Assembly (NCBI GenBank): GCA_010909165.1
Contig: MU008167.1
Location: forward strand, 1,600,001-1,664,000
Length of the DNA stretch: 64,000 bases
Reading direction: 5' to 3'
Origin: Anthoceros angustus
Lineage: Eukaryota > Streptophyta > Anthocerotopsida > Anthocerotales > Anthocerotaceae
Below are positions 11,690-23,358 of the stretch, piece after piece. The notes under the pieces are model-generated. The model was not told where the DNA came from, searched no databases, and saw nothing but the letters and a program-made list of their open reading frames with translations. A program made the position numbers and the translations under genes. How positions within the stretch are numbered: position 1 is the stretch's first letter; each line of letters begins with the position of its first letter.

Positions 11690-12483
11690 CTACAATTTGG
11701 CTGTTTTTATGGAGAAGGGTTGCTTAAAGAGGTAGACAGTGACCCGGCCTTGGGACAGAAGGGCTTTTGTTGCCTTGTTTCTGAGGTCAACAGATGCCAC
11801 TGCCATGGTGCTCCCAGCTCTCAAAACTCGGGCTTCCAGTTCCACCTCTAGCTGCAGTAGAGGCCACGTGAAAAGCCACTGTCAGCGTCCTGCTCACATA
11901 TATACATAAAGAACACATACTTTGGTAAAGCCTCATACTCATCCCTCACATTCAATGCAGCCCCAGATATGTAGGAAATGTTGATGTCGCTGGAGGTTCC
12001 CTTTTTTAACCCTACGACTGTCTTCACCGCTGTTAATCCAAAGACATCAATCAGCGTTGCTATGGCCCCTCCATGCAAGGTGTTGTACTTGTTCTGCAGC
12101 ATGATCCATGTATTGAGGTCAATCCACATGCAAGCTGATGTAGCCAGCACCAACAACTCCTCCTGATCTCCACTATTTGTTACATGGAATAGCTCCTCAA
12201 ATCTGAGGCAGCCGATACAAGCAGGGCCAAAGAGCTCAGAGAAAAAGGATCAGGGAGGAAGACACAACACCCTTACCGCAAGATGAGGAGGCACCCTGAA
12301 AGTTGCCAGCACACGCCCTGGCTCGGGGAAGGTGTATGCGATATCCTTGAGAACACAGCTCTCAAACTGGTTCAGCTCTTCCCGAAGTTCCAGAGGCCCC
12401 CTTGAAATCAAAGCATTCGTCCATTCCTTCACATATTTGAAAGCCTTGACCTTCTCTTCCGCCATCACCACGAGCTGATTCAA
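11690..12483 (-). CDS. hotdog-fold acyl-CoA thioesterase (4HBT / ACOT13-like), minus-strand partner
   Basis: Three exons (minus): 12277-12483, 11950-12093 and 11690-11851, joined in phase 0 with GT-AG introns, giving 170 aa. Residues 76-78 are the HGG motif of the 4HBT family, followed by AIATLIDVFG with the Asp expected on the catalytic helix, then DINISYISGA and a final strand-rich segment LEVELEARVLRAGS. The family hydrolyses fatty acyl-CoA or related thioesters as a homotetramer. The substrate cannot be read from the sequence. The ATG at 12483 is used; a second ATG six codons in (12465) is equally likely. No clear transit peptide. The C-terminus (VYLFKQPFSIKTAKL) is longer and more basic than that of its neighbour. 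Confidence 0.88.
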
Positions 12484-12763
12484 CCTCCTTCCTGAGCCAG
12501 GGTTACAACTTACAAGTCGAGCTCCTCGTCGGTACCGGGCTTTCCGATGTCTCGCCCTACCTCAGTTAGAACTAACAGCTGGTTGTACCACGCGCCTATT
12601 GATAGTAAGCTGGACGTCGGCGCACCACGCCCCGCATTAAAACATGAAAACATCGCCTGTGCTGTGGAACGTACTGCGATTCCCTTCCCTGGCGAACCAC
12701 GCCATTCCCGCTTGAAATCTCATCAGGCGGGACTTTTGTCACTACCGCATTCAGCTTGTGATC
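12484..12763. promoter_or_regulatory. shared intergenic region between two divergent thioesterase genes
   Basis: A 280-bp gap separates the two start codons, so both promoters must lie here or overlap the genes. It is moderately GC-rich with no TATA box in a convincing position. The bidirectional promoter is inferred from spacing only. Confidence 0.4.
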
Positions 12764-13444
12764 ATGGCAGAGCTTTCCGCCAGGAGCAATTCTGAGGGAA
12801 TTGAGGCAGCTCGGGATTGGATCGAATTTTCTCAGAAGGGAGTTCCTCCGGAACTAGAGAAGGGGAAACCCGGATTCTTCGACTACTATGTCTGCCATCA
12901 CACCAAGCTCGAAAGCGCTGAGAACGGCCGCGTTGTTTTTTCCTTGAAAGTGACCCCAAGCATCTGCGTGAGTACCCGTCTGCATCTCCTTTTGTGAAGG
13001 TGAGTCGTGGTTGCGTGATCCTTGTGGATGAATGATGCTGTTTATTGGATGGATGCATGCAGAATGTGCTCAAGACCATACACGGAGGAGTAATAGCTTC
13101 CCTGGTGGACATCGTAGGGACAGCGGCCATCATCTCCACTGGAGAGCTGAAATCCGGAGTGTCTGTGGATATCAATGTGACTTACGTCTCCGTCGCCAAG
13201 CTCCACGTAAAACTGTTGCTCCCTGAATGAAGGATTTTGTGCGTGCGTGCTCTCTGTCGGTGCCTTGGAGTGACAGTCTTTCCTGCTATTTGTGTTACAG
13301 GACGAGATAGAGATCGAGGCCAAGTGCTTGAAAGTTGGTAGAGTCCTTGCTCAGGTGTCTGTGCACATGAGGAACCGGACAACAGGGGAAGTTGTTGCTG
13401 AGGGTCGTCATACCAAATATTTGCCCGTGGTCTCGAAATTGTAG
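12764..13444 (+). CDS. hotdog-fold acyl-CoA thioesterase (4HBT / ACOT13-like), plus-strand partner
   Basis: Three exons: 12764-12967, 13063-13206 and 13301-13444, phase 0, giving 163 aa. Exon 2 has exactly the same length (144 bp) and content as in the divergent neighbour: NVLKTIHGGVIASLVDIVG, then DINVTYVSVAKLH. The HGG motif is at about residues 75-77. The third exon encodes DEIEIEAKCLKVGRVLAQ and ends in LPVVSKL. Both genes clearly derive from one ancestor by inverted duplication, but their first and last exons have diverged, which argues for two maintained functions. The start is the ATG in MAELSARS; an ATG two codons upstream is also possible. Confidence 0.9.
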
Positions 13445-13672
13445 GGCTGTTACCGGTAAGAGACACGGCCACTGCTCTGATTGAGCAACAGAAAGTGTAT
13501 GCTGCTGGGAAACATAGCCGGCACGGAGCTGGATTGGGTGTGCAGAATGCCCTCCCATGGTCTTCTGATTATTACATTTGAAGCATCTTGTTAAACTGTA
13601 CAGCTGCTATTGAGATATTGGTACAAAATGGTATTTACAGTATGCAGGCAGAGTGGAGCAGCTGGAGATTTG

Positions 13673-15531
13673 TCACTTCGCTTGCGCCCCGATCTGCTCC
13701 GCAGACGTGCTCTCAAATATCCTGTCAGCGTTTCCTACTTCAAACCCATCTCTTCTATGCCATTCATGAATCTGCTGCACAGGATGAAGACTTTTAGTTA
13801 TGAACATCGACAAAGGCAGGTTTAGGAGAACCGGGAAGGTTTAGGAGAACCGGGAAGGGTTTAGGTTATGCACCTCTGCAGGATCGAGATTCTCGTACTT
13901 AGGCAGGACAAGCCGTTCTGCAAACTCTATGTAGGATCCAGGTACTGTTCTTACTTCACCGCCAGCAAACGCGTACGACGTCGTGTCTGCCACTGTGGAG
14001 CTTTGCTGGAGTCCACCGTCTGGGCTAACTGCGAGGTGGAAAGCATGCTTTGATGGACCTCACACAATCGAATTTGCTTACCAAGACAAATGGCAGCATT
14101 TGTAACAGATTTTGAAAGAGGCCAAGGGCATGTGATGAACTGCATGCAATGAGATGTTACGTACCCTTAAGAATGCCTCCGTCAGAATTTAGTTTGATCC
14201 CTTTCTCTTGGAGGAAGGCGTTTAGCTTCTCAATCTTCTTCAATTCTGAGGTAAGACGATGTACAGATACTGTTGCATGATTCAAGCTGTAGCCATTCAC
14301 TAAAGTCCAGGCTGCGTACTCGCTTTCACTGCAAAACATACAAGGGAAACAATCAAAAGGTAAGTATTGATCTTCTAGCCGTGAATTTCGCATTATGCGG
14401 TAATGGTAGAGTGTGAAGGTGAAAGAGGAGCACTATAGGAGGATAGACAGCAAGGCACGAACCCCGCAAGCTCTTGGTAGTCACTTAAAGTAGGTGTGGG
14501 CCATGTTAGAGAATTTATGGAACTAGCAAGAGCCGCATGCTGTGAAATTGCAGCTGAGCAGCTAGTGTACTTCCTGATAATTTTCTGCTTCACCCGTTGC
14601 CCAGAACCAGAAAGCATGAGAATGCCAACATCAGAAGGCCACCAACAAACACAGACTGTTAAAGAAATGCTTCATTCTGTAGGTTTACAACTTTCTTCTC
14701 ATACTACTCATGCCCCTAGGTTCTGCAAAGAATCTTACCTCGGCCTCTGGGCTCAGCTCGTTCACAAGGAGCTCCGAAATGAAAACCCTCGGGAGTGGTC
14801 CGTTGATGCCGTCTCCCTGATAATCCAGCAGCCGGTCCGGTGGGGAGAACCATAACGCCCGAATTTTCTTAGCGGGAAACCGCAGCTCATCACGGACTTC
14901 GTACCCAAGGTCCAGGAAAAGGTGAGCAATGGAACTGATACCACAGCCATCAACCTGCAACACATGTCAAGGAGATGGTAAGCCCCAGCCTTCCACGAGC
15001 CCTTGATGAACGGAGAATCGGCGGCATGGCGCACCCCCAGGGTCCGGTACGCAAAATGATCATAGCAGATGCTGCCTTGGTCATGCTTCCGAATTAGCTC
15101 CAACACGTTCGCAGCCGTCGGGTTCTTGTGCAAGTAAGGCACAGTCATCGCTCCCAGAACGTTGCGCAGAAAAACCGTCTGCACCTGTGACTGGAATTCC
15201 AAACAAGGCTACGAATCACGCCTCCTGAGACCAGCACCGGCATGCCAAATCTAGCAGCTTATGAAATACACACCTCATCCATGGCTGCTGCGGGCTCCCT
15301 TTTCAGAGAGGCAAACGCTTGCCGTCGTCCTCTGTTCTGCACCTCATGCGCCCTGCTGCCTCTGCTCACAAAACTGCGAGTCCCATCCCTCCAGCCTAAG
15401 AAAATTTGCGCTCTCTGCACCTCGGTGGCAGGCGGAACGGAATGCTTTGCTCCGGGACACAGCAAATCTGACAAACACCGGAATACCTTGGCCGAGGCAC
15501 CAGGGAAGCCACCGCAAGTCGAAATTGCCAT
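13673..15531 (-). CDS. HGLS: 2-oxoadipate dioxygenase/decarboxylase (DUF1338, D-2-hydroxyglutarate synthase), organelle-targeted
   Basis: Seven exons (minus): 15274-15531, 15035-15190, 14739-14954, 14463-14584, 14165-14328, 13874-14028 and 13673-13774, giving 390 aa. All phases agree. This Fe(II) enzyme turns 2-oxoadipate into D-2-hydroxyglutarate late in lysine breakdown. Diagnostic blocks are ICYDHFAYRTLG (metal His at about residue 131), LRFPAKKIRALWFSPP, INGPLPRVFISELLV, SEYAAWTLVNGYSLNH, ILKVSPDGGLQQSSTVAD, YIEFAERLVLP (metal Glu) and WHRRDGFEVGNADRIFEST. Residues 1-80 are Ser/Arg/Ala-rich with few acidic residues, as in a plastid or mitochondrial transit peptide; the rice orthologue (FLO7) is plastidial. 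The start ATG at 15531 is a choice; in-frame ATGs at 15549 and 15666 also exist. The last intron contains a doubled GGTTTAGGAGAACCGGGAA phrase. Confidence 0.92.
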
Positions 15532-15877
15532 CCCCTTTGTCGACAGCATCGTGAATTGGAGCAAAATCACACCCTCTTTTCTTGCAAAATCAGCAATTCT
15601 GCAAATGCTTTGCTCTCCGCGCAGTCTGTTTCTTTGTAACTCCACAACTGCTCTGCAGACCGCCAACCTCGCAAATAAGTAGGTAGGTACCTAGCCTGGA
15701 CTCTGGACGTCGTTGCCAGAAACCAGACACCAGGAGCTAGCGAAACTGGACAATTGGAGTACAATAAAAATTCGATTATTTAATTCAGCAGATTATTTCT
15801 GTCCAACTTGCGGAGCTTACCTGTGGTGAGGTTAACAAGGGCTGGAAGACTGGGTGCAGAGCAGGGAGTTGCGAAAG
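15532..15877. promoter_or_regulatory. divergent promoter region HGLS / NSUN6-like gene
   Basis: About 350 bp between two oppositely oriented start codons. It probably holds both 5' UTRs and promoters. No TATA box or named element could be fixed. Inferred from gene layout. Confidence 0.4.
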
Positions 15878-18782
15878 ATGGAGAAGGAGGTGAAGTACGC
15901 GTTTGAACCTAGGCTGGAGTGGGACGAAGGTGTTCGGACCTACCTCAGTCAAGCTTACGGAGCTGCTAAATTTGATGAAATCTGCGCTGCTTTGAGGTAT
16001 GCTCATTTCCGTTGTTGTGCGGATCACGGAGCTTCTGTTGGGATTTTGTCCGGGCTCAAATAGGATGAACGGCAGTGAGTGATGGAATCTGACTCTGAGG
16101 ATGGGTCTGAATGGCCTTGCAGTCGACCATCAGTTCACTCTTGTGTGCGGGTCAACACTTTGAAAACAACCCGCAGGGATGTTATGAAGAAGCTTGCTGG
16201 TTTGGATGCTTGGAAGGATGAGCATTTGGGATGGTTCGGGGGAAGGAACGGGAGGGTAGTGACATCACAAGCAGAGTTGTTGAGTTTGCCTCCTGGAGCT
16301 GTTGACGGAGCTGGGACTGATGTTGGTCCAGGGGATGAATGTTGTGAAGATGGAGGCGGGGGAGAAGCCCAAATGGTGGAGGGTACGGTGATAGCTATAG
16401 AGGAACATGCTGTTTTGGACAATGTAGTGTTGGTGAGAGGACGGGGTCCTTGTGAGGTGAACTATGTTGCAGGGAGTGGCGGTAGCCTGAAGGAGGTGGT
16501 AGTGAGCCGGAAGTGCGCTGAGGCAGTGTTGCGTGGTGCCCATGTAGGACTTGTTCTACCGCTTGATTCAATGGGCATGCTTGTAGCAACTGATGCTGGT
16601 AAATGTCTTGTGGGTTGATGATTGCGTAGCTGTATGCATGTACCGTGTGTGTTGCTGGACCTCGGGCACAAACGTTCCTTTTTCTACTCTGTAGCATTTT
16701 GTGTTCGAGGCCTTGTCTCATATCTGTTTCTATGTACACAGGTGTTTGTTCCAGGAGTGCTTGCTTGCAGTGGGCACATTGAGCGGGGTGATGTAGTTGC
16801 TGTATCCGTTGCCGTGGAGCATCCAGACGGGAGAGGAGGTTGGTCGGTTGGGCTCACCAGAGGAACAACGCTGTCCTCGGATCATGCTAATGCCCGTAAA
16901 TATGCACACCATTCCTTTTGTTCCCCTGCTAAGTTTGGAGACGAACTGTATCAGTATACGTGCTGATAGAGTCATCGCCTTGCAGAGCTTGATGGGTGTG
17001 ACAGAAGTGGCTGGTTTATTGGGAAAGGGCAAGCCATGATGTCCAGAGGATCTATTTTTAAAGAGATGAAAGGTGTTGCTGTGCGAATGACAGAGAGAGT
17101 TTATCAGCTTCCCCCTTTCAATGGTACTCATATGGCATGCTGTTGAATCTGCAGCCTTCTAGCAGAGCAAGGTTTGTGAGTAACAATGTTTGGCAAGTAT
17201 ACGATTGCTCTGACAAAGGGCCGGGTTGAATGGCAGGACTGTTGGAAGGTGAAATATTTCTTCAGAACCTTCCAAGTGTTGTAGCTGCCCATGTGCTAGG
17301 TACCGTCTCTGTAGTTTTCAGTTTCTTGAACCAAGCATGTGCGAAGCCAGTGAATCAAGAGTTGACATACTTACAACAAAGATCTGCTGGACATTTGTGC
17401 ATGCGTTCACTGCAAATGCAAATTGATAGATCCACAGCCAGGAGAAAGGATCTTGGACATGTGTGCGGCACCAGGTGGTAAAACGACAGCAATTGCCCTT
17501 CTTATGTCGGACAAGGGTGAATGTATTGCATTGGATCGTTCTCATAGCAAGGTGGTTCACGTTGCATCATTTTGTCTGTTGCTTTGTTAACTGCTTCTAT
17601 TCTAAGCAACTTGAACTCAGCGCCTTTTGCCCATTTGCCATTCCAGGTGCGTGAAATTAAGTCATTGACACAGGAGATGGGCCTCACTTGTATCCATGCC
17701 TACAAGCTTGATGCACTAAAGTCAGTGCAAAAGGAATGTTCGCAGCAGGTTGCGTCACCTTCAATGGCTCTGCAAACAATGTCACCTCTTGTTGAAGAGG
17801 CAACATCACTGTCCGGCGAATCTTGCTGCCTACCTGGTCATAGAGAAACCTCTGGCCCTTATACAAGTAAAGCGGAAGAGAGAAAGCGTGCACGGAAAAT
17901 GAAGAGTGGACCAGGCAGGAGCCAAGACGTGGGTGTGAAGGTGGAGAAAGTAACTGGCTTTTTCCGCAGAAGCTTTGACAGGGTGCTCCTGGATGCTCCC
18001 TGCTCAGCACTCGGACTACGTCCACGACTCTTTGCTGGAGAGGTACAAGGGGCAATCCTGAAGCTGAAGGAAAGATACGGAAATCTTTACTAGTGTCCTT
18101 ACTGTGAACATTGTTGTGTTTGATACAGGAGACCCTTGACAAACTAAGAAAGAACGGTAGCTATCAACGCAGAATGCTCGATCAAGCTGTGCAACTGGTC
18201 CGGCCGGGAGGCATTTTGTTGTATTCCACGTATGCTTTTCTCCCAACACTTAACCTATTTTCCAGTAGGTCTAACATCATGAGGATGAGGCATACCAGAT
18301 TCTTGGTTCCTTAGACTTTACTGTTTTGTACTTGCAGGTGCACCATCAACCCTGGAGAAAATGAAGCTGTAGTCCGCTACGCCCTGGACAAGTACGGCTA
18401 CCTCTCCCTGGTACCCCAGGTGAGTATGCATTTTGCTGAATGAATTCTGTGCACGACCTTGACTCAACAGCAATGCCAGCTTGACTCTTGCTATGTACTG
18501 CAGACACCTATCTTAGGAGGCCCAGGCCTCGTGGGTGGACTGGCTGTCTTCGATGGAGTTTCCTGCAGGTTGAACTATCTTCGCCCGAAACCGATGCCGA
18601 TCTGTCCTGCTGGATGATCTCAACCTAAACTCCTACTGACATCATCTTGTGTATGCAGAGAGTGGCTGAGGGACGGGGAGCAGCATCTTGTGCAGCGATT
18701 TGATCCTTCTGACCATGGTGACACCATCGGGTTTTTCATTGCAAAGTTCCAAGTCGCCAAGGACTGCGACGTGGAGACGTGA
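15878..18782 (+). CDS. NSUN6-type RNA cytosine-C5 methyltransferase with PUA domain
   Basis: Eleven exons: 15878-15996, 16123-16543, 16742-16895, 16986-17123, 17237-17299, 17430-17551, 17647-18042, 18129-18229, 18338-18419, 18504-18568 and 18659-18782, giving 594 aa with all phases closing. A PUA domain (about residues 100-260, with RKCAEAVLRGAHVFVPGV) precedes a Rossmann methyltransferase: SAM motif LDMCAAPGGKTTA, motif IV DAPCSALG (Cys at about 457) and motif VI STCTINPGENE (nucleophilic Cys at about 506). PUA plus this catalytic core is the signature of NSUN6, which makes m5C72 in the acceptor stem of certain tRNAs. Exon 7 carries a non-conserved, Ser/Lys-rich insert (about residues 370-440), longer than in animal NSUN6. 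Expected in cytosol or nucleus. No transit peptide is apparent. Confidence 0.92.
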
Positions 18783-19463
18783 TTCTTGTCTGCCGCACAC
18801 AATGAAACATGAAGGATGAACATCTCATGTCTTACTCCAACTTTGGTTGGATCTGCAGGAACAGACCATCGCGATATGTTGTTGCATATGGCTTTCTTTT
18901 GCTGCCTACACTAGAGCTATAGAACCAAGTCCGGACGTTGGATCTGCCTTTCAAAACTCCCCATTTTGAGGGCTTGTTCTAGTAGCCTGCCAACCTGCCG
19001 ATCTCAAATTGGCGAAGAATCGGGCTCCATCGCTACAGGAGCGCTTCCTCTGCACGGTTATCCATAGAGGCGGTTAACGGACCAGTCCGTTCGATCCCGT
19101 TCGAGCCACGTCGGAGACCGGCGGCAACAGTGGCCATAGTAACTTAAGTCCGTAGGCAATTACATATCCTGACCGTTAGACTACAAACGCTGCCTCCTAC
19201 TCCTATCTTGTCTGATTTATGCGAGGTACGTGGTACGCAGGAGAAAAATCAGAAATATATTTTTTAGAATTTTTAGACGAAAAATCCGAAAAGGGGTCTG
19301 GACGTCATGGGATAATTGGTCTACTGATAGATGAATACCAGTCTAGCCCCCCACTCTTGGCCCTTTATTGGGTTGTTCCCCTTGGTTCTGAGTAGATGGA
19401 TTTTCCCATCTCTTCTTTTTAATAAAGTCTCCATTGTAACATAGATACCAGTCAATGTACAAG

Positions 19464-19505
19464 AAGAAGAAGAAGAATTTTCATTAAGTCCATTGAGGAG
19501 ATTGT
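19464..19505 (+). repeat. GAA-anchored interspersed repeat, copy 1
   Basis: (GAA)n is followed by GAATTTTCATTAAGTCCATTGAGGA. It is a diverged copy of the element seen at 20137 and 63299. Confidence 0.6.
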
Positions 19506-20136
19506 TATTTGGACTAGTCCAAACAGAGGATCAGTTGTATCATGGTTGCTTCTAGAAAAGATGTTTTGGTTCTTTCTAGTTGCAGTTTGACACCAGACAC
19601 TCCTCTTTGCGACTTTTCGTTTTTCTTCTTACTTAATGTTGAATATTAGCATGAACATGCAAGGACTGATCGCTATATATACATGGAAATATGATTTTTC
19701 GTAGGTTCCTGCTGCAAAGTTGCATGGTATTGGTGTTGCTTGATCATTATCATTATCAACGGGAGAATCTCGCGCTTTAGACCTTACACGATAAATGATA
19801 AATGCTAAGAATGCTACAATTTCAACGATTGTGAACAAGTAGAGGGATATGTTGTGGGTTTGATTCTCCATTGTCTTGCTACAAGCTTTCGGTTATGAGA
19901 GATATGCATTGGGAGATTTACCATGATTTGAAATGTTTCGATGCATGAGATTGTTGTTTGAGAGGTCTACATTTATACCATGCCTGAAATAATAGTTCTG
20001 CAGTTGCTTGTACATGTTGAAAACATATAGAACTTATGCAGCGTTTAGCACAAAGCTGAATACTTGTGCGATACGACGGTGCTAAACCTCATTTTCTAGA
20101 GTAGATTGTCCTCGGGCACAAACTTGACACCGGTAA

Positions 20137-20195
20137 AAGAAGAAGAAGAAGAATTTTATTCAAGTCCACTAAGGACGGATTTCCGTCATGGGAGT
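20137..20195 (+). repeat. GAA-anchored interspersed repeat, copy 2
   Basis: (GAA)n then GAATTTTATTCAAGTCCA, CTAAGGACGGATTT and CGTCATGGGA. Same order and orientation as the copy at 63299, and close to the sequence at the very end of the window (63979-64000). Confidence 0.75.
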
Positions 20196-20907
20196 GAAAT
20201 ATGATAATACCCATAAGTGAGATTTTAGAAGCACAAAGGTAATATATAAGAAAGATATATAATAGATTATATTACCAATTAAATTCTCTCAAATAATTAT
20301 GCTCCTTGTATGGTTTGTTCAAAGCTTATCTGAAGAATGGAGGGTAGTATAATCCCTGGGCTCGGCGGGACCAGCATCTCCGGTAGGATAAAGACCACAT
20401 TTCTTGCTCGACGTATGTCCCCAATGCTCTACGTATTCACATTGCAGGTTGGAGGATAGGATAAGACGTGTTCAACAAGTGGAGCGTGATCGTGGCCGCA
20501 TCCGAGGCTGTCATTTGCTCAGCCCGGTTCGGGCTCCTGGTCCGCTTGCGTGGAAGAGTGTGCGCCTCGCTGGCGGGACGTCCATCGCGCAATGTGTGTT
20601 CAGGATCCGCTCGTTTCGTTGCGTGTTGCCTCCGTTCAGGTGGATGCGAGAGTCCCGAACCCAGCGTCCGTGGCCTCTGCCCCATTCTCTGCCTGGCAGT
20701 GCATATACCCGACCCGTCTGCTCTCCCGGGAGCCCGGCCTTGTCTTCGCTTGCTTCCCCCTAGCCCACTCCCTCTTCCTCCGGAATCGCGTGAGCAGGAA
20801 GACCCCGGAGGCTTCCTCTTTCCCCTCCAGGCGCAGGGTACTAGACTGCGCATTCCCTTTCCGGAGCGTGAATAGCAGCGGCAGGTTTGTTGGGTTGTGA
20901 AAGCAGA

Positions 20908-23358
20908 ATGGCGCAGGTTGTGGGCATCGCAGCTCTGCCTTCCTCTTCCCTGGGCCTGGCGGCAGCCGGGAGGCGGGGAGGAAAGGTGGGCTCTGCTTTT
21001 GTGGGCGATAGGCTGGCCAGCGCTGTTTCCGTGGAGTTGTGTCCCGGGAGGAGGAGTGCGAGGAATGCGTGCAGCAGGGCGGCGATGGAGGAGGCTGCGG
21101 CCTCCTTGAGGGCCTCGCTGCCGGCTGCGGCCATGGCGTCCCTGGTGGCGGCGCTGGCGAGCTCGCAGATGGCGATGGCGGCGGATTTCGCGCCTCCTCC
21201 GACGGAGGGGGCGGCCGTGGAGGCTTTGCAGCTGCAACCGCAGTCGCAGGCGGAGCCGCTGGCTGAGTCGTCCCTGACTGCGCCGGTGCTGAAGAAATCC
21301 GACCTCCCGGAGGGGACCCAATGGCGGTACAGCGAGTTCATCAACGCCGTGAAGGCTGGGAAGGTGGAGAGGGTGAGGTTTGCGAAGGACGGGTCGACGC
21401 TGCAGCTGACGGCTGTGGATGGGCGGAGGGCGGCTGTCACTTTGCCCAATGACCCGGACTTGGTGGACATTTTGGCTATGAATGGGGTGGATATCTCGGT
21501 GTCGGAGGGGGAGGCCGGGAATAACTTCATTGGGGTGTTGGGTAACATCTTGTTTCCGATTCTGGCCTTTGGAGGGCTGTTTTTGCTGTTCAGGAGGCAG
21601 GGAGGAGCCGGAGGGCCTGGTGGGTTGGGCGGGCCCATGGACTTTGGGAGGTCTAAGTCTAAGTTTCAGGAAGTGCCTGAGACGGGAGTCACGTTTGCTG
21701 ATGTTGCCGGGGCTGATCAGGCCAAGCTGGAGTTGCAGGAGGTGGTGGATTTTTTGAAGAATCCTGAGAAGTATACTGCTTTGGGTGCGAAGATTCCCAA
21801 GGGGTGTTTGTTGGTTGGGCCTCCCGGTACTGGGAAGACTCTGCTGGCCAGGGCGGTGGCTGGGGAGGCTGGAGTGCCCTTCTTCTCGTGTGCTGCTTCT
21901 GAGTTTGTGGAGCTGTTTGTGGGAGTGGGGGCTTCTAGGGTCAGGGACCTGTTCGAGAAGGCCAAGGCCAAGGCTCCTTGCATTGTGTTTATCGATGAGA
22001 TTGATGCTGTGGGGAGGCAGAGAGGGGCTGGAATGGGAGGTGGGAATGATGAGAGGGAGCAGACCATCAACCAGCTGCTGACGGAGATGGATGGGTTTGC
22101 AGGCAACAGTGGGGTCATTGTGCTGGCTGCCACTAACAGGCCGGATGTGCTGGACTCCGCCTTGCTCAGGCCCGGGAGGTTTGATAGGCAGGTCACTGTG
22201 GACAGGCCGGATGTGTCGGGCCGAGTGAGGATCTTGCAGGTGCATTCCAGGGGGAAGTCCTTGGCTAAGGATGTGGACTTGGAGAAGATTGCAAGGAGGA
22301 CTCCTGGTTTCACTGGGGCTGATTTGCAGAACCTCATGAATGAGGCTGCCATCCTGGCGGCAAGACGGGACCTGAAGGAAATTAGCAAGGATGAGATTTC
22401 GGATGCGTTGGAGCGCATCATTGCAGGGCCGGAGAAGAAGTCGGCTGTGGTGACGGAAGAGAAGAAGAGGCTGGTTGCTTACCATGGTATGACCTGTCTC
22501 CCTTGGCAATGCATCCTCCTGTTGCCAGTATTGGGTTTGTTTGTAGGTGTGCCTTGCTGAACAGGGAGGAGTCGTTTGCTACTTCTGTTGCAGAGGCAGG
22601 ACATGCTTTGGTGGGCGCTCTGATGCCGGAGTACGACCCCGTGGCCAAGATCTCTATTGTTCCACGAGGTGGGGCAGGAGGATTGACATTCTTTGCTCCC
22701 AGTGAGGAGAGGCTGGAATCAGGGCTGTACAGCAGGTCCTATCTGGAGAACCAAATGGCTGTTGCTCTTGGCGGAAGGTAGTTCATCTGCTTCTGCTTGC
22801 TTCTCTTCCTCTTGTTGAAGCTGTTGATGTTTTGGTGCACTTCCTCGAAGGGGAACTAACTGATTAAGTTGTCTTACGCATGCAGGCTTGCAGAAGAGCT
22901 CATCTTCGGAACTGAGAATGTGACAACCGGCGCATCTAACGACTTCATGCAAGTATCCAGAGTAGCCAGGCAAATGGTGGAACGGTTTGGTTTCAGTAAG
23001 AAGATCGGCCAGCTTGCTCTCGGAGGTGGCGGAGGAAACCCTTTCCTCGGGCAGCAGGTACATGCCTGAAAGTGCTGATCACTGAGGCTTTGTACATGTC
23101 ACAGGGTCTGACAAGCCTTCCGACCTTACTGTGCAGGTGTCCCAACAATCAGACTACTCCATGGCCACAGCTGATGTGATTGATTCCGAAGTACGGGAGC
23201 TGGTTGACCGAGCGTACACCAGGGCAAAGGTGCTGATGACCACGCACATCGACATCCTCCACAAGCTAGCAGCCCTCCTGATGGAGAAAGAGACGGTGGA
23301 TGGTGAGGAGTTCTTGAGCCTGTTTGTGGACGGCAAGGCCGAGTTGTATGTGAACTAA
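20908..23358 (+). CDS. FTSH1/5: chloroplast FtsH AAA+ metalloprotease, type A (FtsH1/FtsH5)
   Basis: Four exons: 20908-22486, 22594-22777, 22886-23057 and 23137-23358, giving 718 aa, the usual length (Arabidopsis FtsH1 is 716). An Ala/Ser/Arg-rich transit peptide and a lumen-targeting hydrophobic stretch precede [14 protein letters not shown]; a membrane segment ([16 protein letters not shown]) follows. The AAA domain has Walker A GPPGTGKT (about 304-311), Walker [10 protein letters not shown], and the SRH with LLRPGRFDR. The zinc site HEAGH is split by intron 1 (about 526-530). Sequence in the linker and C-terminus ([31 protein letters not shown]) matches type A, FtsH1/5, rather than type B FtsH2/8. 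The thylakoid hexamer of both types degrades photodamaged D1 protein in photosystem II repair. Start: first ATG of the conserved frame. Confidence 0.96.

Larger units (their letters stand above)
18783..20907. other. intergenic with retroelement 3'-end-like debris
   Basis: No gene could be supported. The segment 19300-19450 contains CCTTTATTGGG, then TTTTTAATAAAGTCTCC and a doubled ATACCAGTC, looking like the 3' end of a retroelement. Two copies of the GAA-anchored repeat are listed separately. The last 500 bp (20400-20907) are GC-rich and belong to the FtsH promoter and leader. Confidence 0.4.

Noticed and set aside
18016-18249. Minus-strand peptide containing PVAQLDRA, a phrase often seen in spurious annotations over tRNAs
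   Set aside because: It is the reverse complement of an NSUN6-like exon (MLDQAVQLVRPGG), not a tRNA.
19040-19115. GTTCGATCCC, resembling a tRNA B box
   Set aside because: No T-arm stem can be formed around it and no A box or acceptor stem pairs at the right distance.
19629-19871. 80-codon minus-strand frame with a start ATG and one membrane-like helix
   Set aside because: It sits in repeat-rich intergenic DNA, matches no family I know, and hydrophobic frames are common in AT-rich sequence. No splice or conservation evidence.
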